Shown: one piece after another, positions 37,041-49,386 of the stretch | Numbering within the stretch: position 1 is the first letter of the stretch | Layout: every line of letters begins with the position of its first letter | Assembly: GCF_003473485.1 (NCBI RefSeq) | Contig: NC_053045.1 | Span: 42,264,494 to 42,328,493 of the forward strand | DNA length: 64,000 nucleotides | Direction: 5' to 3' | Source of the DNA: Medicago truncatula | Lineage: Eukaryota > Streptophyta > Magnoliopsida > Fabales > Fabaceae | Translations under genes and position numbers: made by a program | Notes under the pieces: generated by a model | What the model was told of the DNA's origin: nothing | Database searches by the model: none | What the model saw: only the letters and a program-made list of their open reading frames with translations

Positions 37041-37245
37041 TACTAGTTGAACTAAATTAAAACACTTCTAATTCAACTCATAAAAGTCTTAAACTACCTT
37101 AGCAAAAAAAAAAAAAAAATATCAATTTTCTTACAACAGGTCGGACAAGAAAGCAAGATAAAGTTAATTAATTAAGAATTGATGATGGAGTAACATTTTA
37201 TTTTATGTTATCTCCACGTGGCAATGACAATGATCATGATCAAGA

Positions 37246-40200
37246 TCAAAGTTTAGAATTAGCAACTTGTTGGAAGGTGGTATTATTTCTGAGCAAGAAG
37301 AATTTTCCAGTGGGCAAGTGGTGTGGTGGAAGCAACACAAGGATGGTAGCAAGAGAAGCAGCTTGATCAGCAGTGTGAGTGCCCTTACCTTTTGTCATTG
37401 AGGTTTGAGTGAAGCCAGGGCAAAAACAGTTCACACTCATCAACTTCGTTGTATTAATATTATATCTCTTAGCCAACACTTTTGAGTATGCATTTAGAGC
37501 CAATTTTGATACTGCATAGTCTGTCCAATATGATGGCCACCCTTGACTCTTCCATGTTCCATTTCTCACATCTCTTAGAAATTTTTTCACCATTTCGTTG
37601 ATTTCATCTTCCTTCAATTCATCACTCTCTAGAATTCTTTTCATTTCCACGTTTGTCACCTTCTGCATATAATAATATTTAGTTTGAGCACGCATAGAAT
37701 TATATGGTATATAATTTTTTATTTTATTTTTTATACATGTGACCATTTATATTAGATACTTACATCCAAAGAACCGAGTCTTGAGCTAACATTGAGAATA
37801 CGTGTGATGGAAGAATTAGAAGAGGAGGAGCAACGAAAGAGGGGAAGAAGTGCCTCTATAAGCAACTTGGGACCATAGAAATTTGTTTTCATGACGTTTT
37901 CAGCATGGTCCACTGAATTCTCGTCGAGCTCATTGAATGATACAGCCGCATTGTTCACCTGATCACATACAAAATTAATTAGATCATTTCATTTATTTTC
38001 CTATAGAAGAAGTTTTTACAAAAAACATATTTATGTCAATAAAAAATTACAACTAGGTCCATGTCTAGTCTAGGTCTTTGGTCTAAAGTGTGTATTTATA
38101 TCTTATTGTATCTTATAATTTTGTTTAAGACAATGAATAATATTGTTATAGAATATTATGTAAATTAGAGTATTAACATTTTTTTTTTTGTCACGTAGCC
38201 TATTGGTTAGTAATTCACCCTTTTTAAAGCGAATAATTGAGGTGTTTGAAGTTTAAACCCCGACCAATGCGTATATTACAAGAAACATTACCTTTTGCCA
38301 GAAGCAAAATCCTTGTCAAAAGGACATAATTCCTGGGAAAAGGGACATTTGTGAGGGAATTTCCCAGGAGCGAAAGCAATGGCAAAAGCGCTCGTCGCAA
38401 ACATTTTGCCAGGGGTTACACCCCTGTGACAAAAACGAGGGGCACAACCCCTGGTATAAGGCCTGACTTTTTCCCTGTCATAACCCATGGCAAAATCCTT
38501 CACTTTTTTCTGCAACTGACTGACACATTGACTGACGCACTGATTGACTGATGGAAGGTCAAATCAGATCCGCAAAAAACCAAGGACTAGTGAGGGGTTT
38601 AACCCCTGACAAAGTGTGTATATATATATTTTTTTAAAATCTTTTATTTATAAAACCAAATATTTATTTAATTAATTAAATAATTTAAAAATAATTTTAA
38701 TTTATAAATTGTATTTAAATTAATTAAAAAATCGAATTTTTTTTAAATTGTTTTTTAGCACAGTTTATTCCCTAAAGCCATCTTGATGTAACTAAAAAAA
38801 TATATCAGCTTCATAGATGGTTATTTTCAAGTCAAAATGGATTTAAACAATTTAAAAGCTATAGATAAGGCTTTCCTCATTTCAATCAATATGACTTTTT
38901 TTAACAAGCATTTCAAGCAATATCAGTCGGCCCTTAATTAATACATTGATTTATGTATTATCAATAACAGTGGTAACAATCTCAAATAACAAACTTGGCC
39001 CTTTAAAACTTCAGCAAAGTCACTTCACTCCATATCAAAAACATTAACAAGAGAAGATCAAAATGAGCAGTTGATTCAATGGTTTATTAATTTTCGGATT
39101 TGGAATAGAAGGAGAAATTAAGGATTAATGAAAATTTGGTCTTTTTGCTTTAGATTTACAAAATGAACATGATGATGAAATTAAACAAGGTAGCTAAATC
39201 TATATATAAAAAAAAAAAAAACAGATTTTTCATTTTAAACAAAAACATAAGTTTTGGTCTTCAACAACAAAATAGAAAAACTAAAGAACTAAATGAGTAA
39301 GCTAAATAATAGATGGCTTAACATGAACAAAGAGAACACAATGATGGAGCTGCAAACTCTGGCGCGGTGACTATGTATGATTGCACAGCGGCGGGGGAAA
39401 TGGGTCACGAAAAAAATTGTCCTTTGGTGAAACTAAAGGGACCAATAGAAAGCTATTGTTGAGGGGATGAAGAAAACGATCTTATTTTGTTTGATCAGTG
39501 AAAATGGGGCTCAGATTCGCACCTAAAATGGTGGTTCGGTTGTAAGAAGGAAGAAGGAAGAATGGTAAGCTTTATGAGTTTTGGACTTGTGTTCTTTGGA
39601 CTTTGGAGAGATAACAAGTGATAAAATAAAATGTTCTAATGTGTGTATTTGTATGGTCCACCAAATCAATGAATCCAAAAAAAATGAAGGAAAGATAACG
39701 TGTGTTGTGGATATTTGTTTCAATAAAAAATAAAAATTAAGCAATAAAATAGTGAAAAAGTAAACAAATGGTCTGTACTCTCTGCCACTTCCATCTGCTC
39801 TTGTCTCAATTTAAATTTCAACTTTCCCGCTTGCAATTTGCCCGGGGTTGTTTCATTTTGCCAGGGTTAAACCCCTGTTTTACGTGAACAGTGTCCCACT
39901 TTTCCTGAAGTCATTTTCCCAGGGACGTCCCCTGGCTTTGCTCCTGGGAAATTTGCCAGGGGTTTCAAGGCCTTGTCAAAATCCCTGACAAATGAACAGA
40001 TTTCTTGTAGTGATACATTGTCCTTATCAATTGAATGAACATAAAATTACTTTTTTTTTTTTTGTGGTGGTTGGAGTTTGAACCCCGAACTTTGCATATA
40101 TAAAATGACACATTTATTCCTAGAGGTGGAGAGACAAGAATAAAATCAATCCAAATGATGTAAAAATTAAAATTGAACAAATAATAGGTAATTAATACAT

Positions 40201-40627
40201 ACGAGAATATCCAAGGTGGCTCCAAATTTGTCTTTGAAGGAGGATGCAAAGGTTTTAATAGAATCAGCATCTGAGACATCAAGGACTAGAAAGTGAACAT
40301 GATGATGAGGTGCAACAAGGCCTAATTGTGCTCGAATTCTCTCCACAGCATCCTCTCCTTTCTTCTTGTCTCTAGCAGTTAACACTACACTCAGTCCCAA
40401 CTCAGCAAAACGTTTCACAAGAGCAAACCCAATGCCCTTGTTTCCTCCTGTCACCACCGCCACCGTCTCCTTCGACCACCACCTTCATTCATTCGTTACA
40501 TATATATAAAAGCAAATTAATTAAACACATGTATGACAATAAATTTGTAGTAGTACAGTGGTATTGAAAAAATTAGGTACCTGGTTGAGCAGAGTGCAGG
40601 TGAAGGAAAATAAGGTTCTGGCTCCAT
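37246..40627 (-). CDS. Short-chain dehydrogenase/reductase, neomenthol dehydrogenase/carbonyl reductase-like
   Basis: It likely reduces a ketone/aldehyde or oxidises an alcohol with NADP(H); the substrate is unknown. Minus-strand exons are 40627-40581, 40482-40203, 37958-37764 and 37662-37246, with GT/AG introns, giving 312 aa. The first exon codes for MEPEPYFPSPALCST and joins in phase to RWWSKETVAVVTGGNKGIG. The start is the only ATG that joins in frame; a stop lies just upstream in the frame of exon 2. Motifs in order: the glycine-rich cofactor loop TGGNKGIG, an acidic LVLDVSDAD segment, NNAA, the catalytic serine region NVSSRLG, YAVSK with the catalytic Tyr and Lys, and NCFCPGFTQT, typical of the neomenthol dehydrogenase/salutaridine reductase group. 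The length fits this monomeric group. Intron 2 (40202-37959) is 2.2 kb because of nested transposons. The frame is intact despite them. Confidence 0.9.
38178..40050 (-). mobile_element. tRNA-derived SINE split by a CACTA element
   Basis: In SDR intron 2, 38178-38273 reads, on the minus strand, as the 3' part of the local SINE (T run, GTCACGTAGCC, B-box-like TTTAAACCCCGACC). Right after the CACTA element, 40013-40050 continues with TACATTGTCCTTATCAATTGA, equivalent to the A-box end of the SINE. The two halves were therefore once contiguous. Confidence 0.6.
38274..40012. mobile_element. Non-autonomous CACTA (CMC) transposon in an SDR intron
   Basis: The right end reads TTTCTTGTAGTG, the inverse of the CACTACAAGAAA terminus. 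The left end is TATTACAAGAAA, the same terminus with two changes. Subterminal zones carry many palindromic AGGGG...CCCCT motifs (around 38397-38460, 38590-38612 and 39840-39965) and are GC-richer than the core, as expected for CACTA binding-site arrays. 1.74 kb, no transposase frame. Flanking triplets GTA and ATA agree at two of three positions, consistent with a decayed 3-bp duplication. Confidence 0.75.
40052..40135 (-). repeat. SINE fragment (minus strand)
   Basis: A T run followed by GTTTGAACCCCGAAC and TTTGCATATA resembles the B-box half of the local tRNA-derived SINE. It abuts the CACTA-split SINE and lies near the end of SDR exon 2. Confidence 0.45.
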
Positions 40628-43250
40628 ATATGTCTATATGTCACAGTATGGATGGATATTGATGAATTATGTCAATGAAAATATGCTAGTATGCCACTAT
40701 GCTATATGTATGTGTGTTTGGAGAAGATTGATTTGTCTAACTTCAATGCATACATATTTATATTAACAAACTTGGTCATGCTTATTATTATTGGGAATGT
40801 TATCGAATTAGGAGGGAGGGGCAGACTTTATGTGAATTATATAATAGTATTGCTGGTGGCGAACCTAAAAGTACATATAAAAATAGTAAGAGAACTATAG
40901 CAAATGGAACATGTGTGATTTTATTTGGTTTGTTTAAGTCTACCACCGTGGACTGTGTGTGAATCTAAATTTATATATTATCCCATTTCGACGAGATTCC
41001 GAATGTTTCAACCCCAAGATTGTGTGAATAGTTTGTCGTCAAAATTTGTTAGTCTTTGATCAATGGAGCTAGTATACGGTTGTGTGACACTAGATTGGAC
41101 ATCCGAATTTCAAGCTCCATTTTTTGGGATTTAAATGATATATATTCTTATTAATATAAATGTAAACTACTACTAATTAGTTTACACTGGTATGAGATTT
41201 TACCATGTTACCACATTAATGTGACTGTATTTTTCAATTGATATGTTATGGAAAATATTAGGAGACTAAGATACTAGTGTAAAAACTGATTTATGTTTAG
41301 AGGGTATTTAAATTTGCAACAATTTAGTTTTTTTGGTCAAAAAATTATATACTTTTTAAGTTATAATTTTTATTTATTTTTACAATAGTTATAAAAAAAA
41401 AAAAATATTGTTGATAGTATTGTAATCTTTTTTGTCCCACTGGATTCGCTGATGCATGGACTACTTATCTATATCCAAACCACCATAGAATACGATATTT
41501 AAAACGAAAATAATTAGGTGCACATATATATATTTTTTAGGGAAATTAGGTTCACATATATACATAATTAGGGGTCAGGGGTCATTTTTTTTGTTGAGAG
41601 GGGGTCAGGTGTGATCAGTGATTGCAAAAACATAAGGGTGTATATGTATAAGAATCTTTGGTTGGAATGTGTGGCCCAAAGTCGTTCATACATGAACCAA
41701 TTTGAATACAGGAGTACCTATGATTTGAGACATTTTCACATTGAATTATTGAAATTTCTCTAAAGCTTGTCAGTCAATGTACTAGCATTTTCCATTAAAA
41801 AATTTAATATACTAGTATTCATGTATACCAGTGTATTGCCACAATAAAAAAAAGGTTAATTAACTGTGTGAAAGGGCTAAAAATCAAGCTGAATTTTACC
41901 CACATATAAGTATGATGTGTTACGTCACATATAGCAACACACTTCATTATACATGACAGTTTTTGGTGGTTATAATAGAGAAGCGGATTAGTTTTATTAA
42001 GAGACAAACTAATTAAGAAATAGTTCAAGCGTTTCATTTTTTTCTACTCACTAAATAGTTTTTGTTATTATCCTCTTCTAACATCAATTTTTTTTTTCTT
42101 CTACGCATTAAGTTTGTTCTCGTTATAAAATAAAAAGTCTTGAAAGTGTGTGTGAGAGAGAATGTGTTGCTAATATTTTTCTTGTAAAACAAATAATTAT
42201 GGTGAATTTGATTAAACACGGCAACATATTTGATGGGATAAACAATCAATGACAACCAAACTAAAGAGTCAAACAACAAATTCAATTTAAAACAAGTCTA
42301 GAATATGAGTAAAGCAAAATCACACGACCAATCAAAATCACAAAGATAAAGAAATTAGAGAAATAAACGCGCAAAGATATTGTGGAAAAAAACTTAGGAC
42401 GTGAAGGAAAAATAAGTAAATTAAAAAGATAGTATATAGCAACTTATTTTTTTTCTTCCTCTCGACACGATTATTTTCCGTTTTAAAGGAAAGTGTGGAT
42501 TTCAATGGACATTCGTGTCACATGAGAGGAACCATTAGGAGAGAAATGTGCACGAGCTCTTGTAATATTATTTGTTTTCTTTAATGGTTAGGTGTTCACA
42601 ATTCAATCTATACTATTATTATGAAATAAATATTGTTCAATCTAAATTTTAAATTTACGCACACTTTATTTTGGGTCAATTTATAGTTTTTATAGATATA
42701 AAGTCACTAATAATTATGTCTATATCAATATGTTCTACATATCTTTTTCAGTATATAAAATGACTAGATCATTCAACATTTTTGTCACATTGACGATCTA
42801 GATAGTTTTTTTAATAATTTTAACTTCGAAAAACTTTTTCTGCAGATGTAATAGTCATTGGCATAGTTAAGAATCCGATACACAATTGAAACATTTGGAT
42901 AACACATGCAGCTTTAACAAACTCAAAAATTTCAAATGATGTCATCAACTTATTTGGCATAGATATTTACAACACTTTCTTTCAGAAAAAATTAAAACCA
43001 TTTGCATCAACATTGACATCTCCCTTTTGGAATTTAATTATTATTTTTTGTTTTTTACTTAATAAACCCATAATTATTATTTTTTTGGGCCCAAATTTTA
43101 GACTTATTTTTGGGGTCTAGAACAGTCGTCCTCCTTGCCCGGCCTCACATACGACCCTGAATAGAAGGAATAGTATAGTTAGTGGGGTACGTGGTTAAGT
43201 GGGTTGAGATGCAATAAACAAGAGTATATAATTTAACCTCTTCTCCTCTC
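40628..43250. other. Unassigned intergenic sequence upstream of the SDR gene
   Basis: The first several hundred bases are the presumed SDR promoter (reading leftwards). No other gene is supported. The rest is AT-rich without recognised paired repeats. Confidence 0.4.
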
Positions 43251-43254
43251 TATA

Positions 43255-43340
43255 TATTTTTTGGTGGTGTTCGGGATTCGAACCCAGACCTTGCATATAT
43301 TACGCATATTCCTACCATTTAAACTAAGCTCACGAGATCT
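43255..43340 (-). repeat. tRNA-derived SINE, minus strand
   Basis: On the minus strand it reads GTGAGCTTAGTTTAAATGGTAGG (A-box region), then ATATGCAAGGTCTGGGTTCGAATCCCG (B box). This matches the complete SINE at 49235 with substitutions. Similar CTCTTCTC(C)TCTCTATAT sequence on both sides may be a decayed target duplication. Confidence 0.6.
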
Positions 43341-45697
43341 CTTCTCTATATGTATAATTATATAGAGAATATAGAGATATTTTGAAGTTAATTAATATAA
43401 ATCAATGAAATTATTGTAAAATATGGTTGAATGTGTGCGTGTGTGTGAATTAAACTAAAATAAGAGATGCAACTAAAATGAAATGAGTCATTCAACATGC
43501 TATTTGTGTTTACAATAATAAATTAAGCGGTTTACGATGTTAAATAATTATTTCCAACATGCTATTTGTGTTTACAATGTTAAATGTTAAATACTCAAGG
43601 TTTCGAAATAATCACGTGGTCTCCTACCTATAGGATAAAATCCGTTTATACTTTTGAACAAGTAAAAGTATACAACTATTTTATGATGGTATCAATTTTT
43701 TCCTATAGATCATATATAGCATACATTTCATTTAGTTTTTGATTTATGCTTCAAAGAAACATTAACAAATGAGTGTATGTTTAAGACTTTAATGACTTCA
43801 TCAAATTTAAAGTGTCCATAGCTCTATCAGTTAGGCAGGTTTTATGCGTAGTTTATGGTAGAAATGAAAAATATGGTTGATGGTCCCCTCAAAAGCTCAA
43901 ATTAAACCATATGCTCCCATTTTATGTCTTGCATGGTTGGAATCCACGAGGCATAGAAAAGTGATCCTATTTAAAAGCATTTGGTCTGGTTGAGTGCAAG
44001 AATTGCAGTCCACATCACAGTAAAGCACATAAACAGATTCATACATATACTAGTATACTTTATAATTTAAATGACTCTTGTTTCTTACTTCATGCGACTT
44101 TTCTTTTGTGGTCCTCAGATTCCTGCCTAACAGCCACTTAATTATATGACTTGTATTAATATTCTTAGGTTTTGTATTCATGTAGAACATGCAACCTTAG
44201 CTTTTGAGCTTTGAGCATGTGACTTATTATTAATATTAATTTATAAAAATGTAAAAGCACGTTGTTTCTATATTCACAGACATTCAATTCTTATATAAGA
44301 TTTGATATTGAGAACGTGGGGTGAAAAACATATATATGGACAAATATTTAATCTCATTAATTTACCATACAGACAGCACTATGATTAAATATGAATTGCA
44401 TTGTGACCGCTGTGCTGGTCAATAAACGAGTTCTTACTTTATTTCAAAGATTATTATTGCATATGATACAGTTTGGTGGCTTTGAGACTTCATTGTCATT
44501 CATTGTGGCTGCATGTGTGTTTATTTTCAGTGGTATCATCATCATGCCATGATGGCTTAGAAAAACACTGCACCTGTAGTTGTTGATTTTTCATATTGAG
44601 TGTTCGAAAGAGAGTGTCACATAGTGTGTGCTGCTAGCAATTTTCTTAATGTACATGTAAGTTGAAGTATGAGATGGATACTCACTATGATCAAAGAATA
44701 GTGGGGATATACTAGTAAACCAAAAAGGAAGGAGATACGAATAACCTTTAATTTATGTTTTCAGACCAGAAAAATATGTGCCTAAAATTCAAACCTAATA
44801 AAAATTGAAAAATCAATTGAGATATGCATAAGATGACATGAATGTTAACAATGAATACGCGAGATTGTGTGTTTTTGATTAACTTAAACAGTTCTTCGTG
44901 AATTAGGCAGATAAGTAGGTGACAGCAAAGCTAAACGATATTCAATTGTCAAACCAACATCTCGGAGAGCCTTAGATAGCAGTGCTAGCATTCTAGAATC
45001 GCCACCATAGGCATCATCTTCATATCTGCAATGCATTTTACAAGGGTCCATGTAGACTTATAGATTTAGTTAACTCACATATAGACTTATAAGTTAGAAA
45101 CTAATACACTATTAAAATAAGTTAGAAAATAACACATATAGACTTATAAGTTAGAAACTAATACATATTTGAGTTAACCTAATTGGTTGGACACTCAAGT
45201 GGTTAATGAACTACACTTAAGTTCGAATTGATCAGAAATGCCTGAGTTTAATTTCTGTCTGAAACAATCATGGGTTAGATTGTACTTACCTCCTTGCCAA
45301 ACTTCAAATTAGTAGACTACTTTATTTGGCATAGCCAAAAGAAGATGACTAATCGGACTTCATTCTTCCCTCATTTGTTTTTTTTTTTTTTTTTTGTAGA
45401 TTTATTTGTAAGCATTGAATTGTTGATTTGGTTTGACAACTTTAATTGTAGCTAGAGTCTAGGGAATGTGCAGAGAAAAATTAATCGATAACTTTGTTTC
45501 ATCCCTTATTTTTGAACTAAAAACATTTATGAAGAATTATCGTTAACACATAAAGAAGACTAACGGCAATCATACATTGAAAAGTTTTGCCCCTCAAAAT
45601 ACCAGGGGATTTTGTAACTATACTGTTCGGAAATGAGAAAAGCCTAACATAGACATGTCACATTGTCATGCCTTACAACATGATGGAGGATGGTTGA
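43341..45697. other. Intergenic sequence, partly the duplicated 3' flank of the cysteine synthase genes
   Basis: No gene supported. About 44200-45700 is related to 58015-59760 downstream of copy C: shared are GAGCATGTGA, GAACGTGGGGT, CCATACAGACAGCAC and further blocks. It is therefore the older duplicated flank of the cluster. Confidence 0.5.
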
Positions 45698-46045
45698 AAA
45701 TGTGTCTTTTTTTGATGTGGCAAATCAATTATATAAATAGAAAGGAGTACTCTAACCTATTACAACTGCAGTACAATTAAACAGAAACACAACCGTTGAA
45801 CTGTTGAAGTAGCAAAGAAAACAATTCTTCAGAGACAACCCACCCAAGGAAAAAAGAAATTACAACAGAAAACAAAACGACAACAAAAACAACAACAAAA
45901 GTGGAAGACCATGATACAAAGCAAGAGTGCCAAGTGATGGAGATCCAAGGAAAGCTAACACTCATCGAAGAGTCGGAGGCTATTTGTCCAAGCAAAGTAA
46001 GGGTTCCATCGACCACTCGTACAAAGTGCTGTTGTAAATGTGTCT
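45698..46045 (-). mobile_element. LINE-like 3' fragment in the 3' flank of copy A
   Basis: The insert at 45708-46035 begins with a T run (poly-A on the minus strand). It is flanked by AAATGTGTCT on both sides (45698-45707 and 46036-46045). The copy C flank has the same surrounding sequence without the insert. Copy B retains only the part corresponding to about 45797 onward (from about 51249). The 80-codon minus-strand frame here belongs to this element. Confidence 0.65.
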
Positions 46046-46071
46046 AAAACATGAAACGAGTAATAATTGTT

Positions 46072-48757
46072 TCATGGCTCCGGTTGCATTTTTTCACATT
46101 CTTCTCGAGCTTCTTGAAAAAGAGAAGTAGACACATATCTTTCACCGAAGCTTGGGAATACAACCTGCAATAAATAAAAAGTTTGTGGGGTATTAAAATA
46201 AAAACGAAGTATTTTAATTCTGTAAAATTGAAATTTTATGAAACTTTTACGGGTAAAAAAGATAATAAAGTTGACATTATTATGAAAATAACAGAATATG
46301 ATCAGATTGGCTGAAGGGAGACATATAATACATCTCTAACTTTTTTATATACCATCCAAGGTGGATTAATAAAACTCCTTACATGAGTAATTTTTTTTAA
46401 TGAGGATGAATGCATACCACAATAAGCTTTCCCTCATTTTCAGGTCTCTTAGCAACCTGCAATGCAGCTGTAGCAGCACAACCTGAAGAAATTCCCACCT
46501 GTTTTCCAATGGTAGGAATGTATGTAAGGATCAAAGTATAAAGCAAATAGTTTATCAATATACAAAAGTTATTATGCCCTGCTTTAATTATGCTTTAATA
46601 TATGGTCCCGTGCATGATTGTTTCAAAAGCTGCTTTAGCATGTAACTGTGTAAGTGCACATGATAGACAAAACGATGAACATAAAGCACTAACCAGCAAG
46701 CCTTCTTGTAGTGCTATTTGCTTTGCAGTTTTGACAGATTCTTCGCCGGATATCTGCAAAAGTTGCCACATGCAGACAATCATAAGAGAATGTCTTGATT
46801 AATCAGATAATGCATTGGATTTTGATGATCACATATAAATGAGACAAGAACAGACCGCTATAACTTCATCAAGGATTTCTTTATCCAAATTCTTGGGCAC
46901 AAAACCAGCTCCAATACCCTGAATTATGTGCGGTCCTGTGATTTAGCAGGAAAAAATAAATAGATAAAAGCTCTTTAAAAGAAATAACATAATAGACTTG
47001 GAATTGTAGAAACTTATTTTATTTCTTACGTGGCTTTCCTCCTGAAAGTATGTTGCTTTCGAGAGGCTCTACACCGATACACTAATTGATACAGAGAGAA
47101 TAAAATGTTAAATGGAAATCAACAAGCTAGGTAAAGCTTCTCTTGAGAATGATTTACCTTTATTTTTGGATTTTGTTGTTTTAGGAATCTACCAGCTCCA
47201 GAAAGAGTTCCACCAGTTCCAATTCCCGCGACTAAAATATCTACTTTTCCTTTTGTATCTTTCCATATCTCTGGCCCAGTATTCTCAAAATGCACCTTAG
47301 GATTTGATGGATTATCAAATTGTTGAAGCATGTATGCATTAGGTGTATTTTTTACAATTTCTTCAGCTTTTTGAACTGCTCCACTCATAGCCTTAGAATA
47401 TTCGGTCAAAACAAGCTCAGCTCCAAATGCTTTCATAAGAACTCTTCTTTCTAAACTCATTGAAACAGGCATTGTCAAAATGAGTTTATAACCTTTAGTA
47501 GCTGCTATAAAGGCAAGACCAATTCCTGTGTTCCCACCGGTAGGTTCTACCAAAATACTCTGAAGTGCATACCAGAAACAAGTAATTAACAATCACGAGA
47601 GATAACATTGTTTTTTTGTTTTAATACTCATGCACAAGTAATTAACAGTACACATGCATGATTAGTCTTTCTATCGTATTTTACCTTCCCAGGTGTTATG
47701 AGTCCTTTCTGCTCGGCATCAAGGATCATGCTATAACCTATCCTGCAAGAAAACAAATCAGAAATAAAATACAAAAAAAATAAAAATATAGAGATAGATT
47801 GAATTGAACCCCTATATGCAAATTTACGTGCGCATATATTAAGAGCACCCCCAATGTTGTCAATTGCAAGAAAATAACAGTTTGTTTAAATTATGCTGAG
47901 CAATGATGTTATAGTCGCTATTTACACCTAAAAATAATGATGCTATAATGCAAGGGAACATTTAAGTTCGACAGTAACTGCTATGCTATAATGCTATATC
48001 CGATATAACACCATTGATACCACCAACAACGTTTGTTCCTTACAATTAACTAGCTGAAATTATCTACTGCTACTATTAAAAATATGGGATTTAGATGCAT
48101 GCAGTCCTGCCTTTGGGACAGATCTCACTGTCTGGTTAAGATTAGATGGTCCAAATATAAAGTTTGTATTCTAAGATTTAATGCGAACTTTTAGATTGAT
48201 CCATCTTAATCGAAAAACTAGAGCTATGCATGACTGCTGCATGTCCTTGGGATCCAAAAATATCAGCCATTGACTAACCAACAAATAGAAAGGAAACAAA
48301 AACAAAAATGCAAGATAAAGAAACCAAAATGTTTAAAAAGGAAGAAGAGAACAACTAATGCTGTCACACACACCTACCTGTCTTTGACACTACAACATGG
48401 CTCCATAAGCTCAAGCTTAGCAGCAATATTAGCAACTGAGCCCTTAGTGATACTCTTCAGGTAAACCATTGGCGTTTTTCCTATGAGCTGTACCATGTCA
48501 ACAGAAAAAATGGATATTCATCGCTGAATTGCTTGGATATTCTCAAGCACAGACAAAATAAGCAAAACAAAACAAAACAAAAATAGTGTGAAACCGACCT
48601 GTGTAATATCATCGGCAATATTGAGATCATCGTTGCTAGTTTGGGATTCGACAGAGACAATGGAAGACGAAAAGATCCTGGTGGAGCTGAAAGAGTGGCT
48701 GATACGGCAGGCACGAAAAGCACAAGACAAAGACTTCACTAAGGAGGAAGAAACCAT
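46072..48757 (-). CDS. Cysteine synthase / O-acetylserine (thiol)lyase, copy A (organelle-targeted)
   Basis: A PLP enzyme that makes cysteine from O-acetylserine and sulfide; cyanoalanine synthase activity is an alternative. Minus-strand exons are 48757-48599, 48487-48378, 47742-47685, 47559-47158, 47081-47030, 46935-46856, 46753-46694, 46498-46418 and 46164-46072, all with GT/AG introns, giving 364 aa. Residues 1 to about 45 are Ser/Arg-rich with few acidic residues ([18 protein letters not shown]), fitting a mitochondrial or plastid presequence. Next come [15 protein letters not shown] with the PLP lysine Lys88, the substrate loop TGGNTG (116-121), the phosphate-binding GTGGT (223-227) and GISSG (309-313). 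The usual loop is TSGNTG, so Ser is replaced by Gly, and the helix after SSG reads CAATAAL rather than all-Ala. The family's usual intron before [10 protein letters not shown] (present in copy C) is missing. The gene is otherwise complete. The substrate preference may have shifted. Confidence 0.93.
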
Positions 48758-49234
48758 TGTCGCTTGTTGAGAATTCTCAGATCACATAACATTATTAAAA
48801 GAAGATAAGGTACACGCAAGAAATACACAAGATCGTGGTTGATTGTGTTTGTTTATTTTAATATTACACCATGATTGAAATATAGTAAAAGATAGATTAA
48901 AATAATAATTAGCACTGAAACAGTGAAATATAATATTTGAATACCTCCATGATTGAAATATTTTTTATAACCACTTGTCTGACCCTGTCAGCACTCACCT
49001 AACCGCCAACTCCAATTCTGCAAACCACCGCCATTACTTAGCAAGTCATGAGCCTTTGAAGGATAATTCCCTTCAAGTTAAGACTTATGAGAGATATAAA
49101 GAACTAAGATGTAAATTCTAGATATAATTTAATGCCTTGAGTGCAAAAAAATCCAGGTCTCAATTCTGAAAGTTGAAACCGGATATGAAACTAAAAATGT
49201 TGGTATTAGTATGAGTAAAAGGTTTCCATTGAAT
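48758..49234. other. Upstream region of copy A
   Basis: Presumed promoter and leader (reading leftwards). The first 320 bases or so closely match the region upstream of copy B (54383-54720), so both copies were duplicated with their promoters. Confidence 0.5.
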
Positions 49235-49386
49235 CTCCGTGAGCTTAGCTCAGTTGGTAGGGATATTGCATATTATATGCAGAGGTCAGGGTTCGAACCC
49301 CGGACACCCCACTTCTCCACAATTAAATTATGTGAGCTGTAACCACTAGGCTACTTGACCAAAAAAAAAAAAAGTTTACATTAAAT
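49222..49386 (+). mobile_element. Complete tRNA-derived SINE with target duplication
   Basis: The element at 49235-49373 has an A box (TAGCTCAGTTGGTAGG, from 49246), a B box (GGTTCGAACCCCGG, from about 49290), a tRNA-unrelated body ending CTAGGCTACTTGACC and a 13-base A tail. It is flanked by GTTTCCATTGAAT (49222-49234) and GTTTACATTAAAT (49374-49386), 11 of 13 matching. The tRNA-like head cannot fold as a full tRNA. It is absent from the corresponding site near copy B, so it inserted after the A/B duplication or was lost from B. Confidence 0.85.

Noticed and set aside
38288..38551. Overlapping frames with Arg/Pro-rich peptides on both strands
   Set aside because: They fall in the palindromic subterminal array of the CACTA element and show no family resemblance.
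49239..49312. Apparent tRNA gene (A and B boxes with GGTTCGAACCCC)
   Set aside because: The head lacks a proper acceptor stem and anticodon arm, is followed by a SINE body and poly-A tail, and is flanked by a target duplication; it is a SINE.
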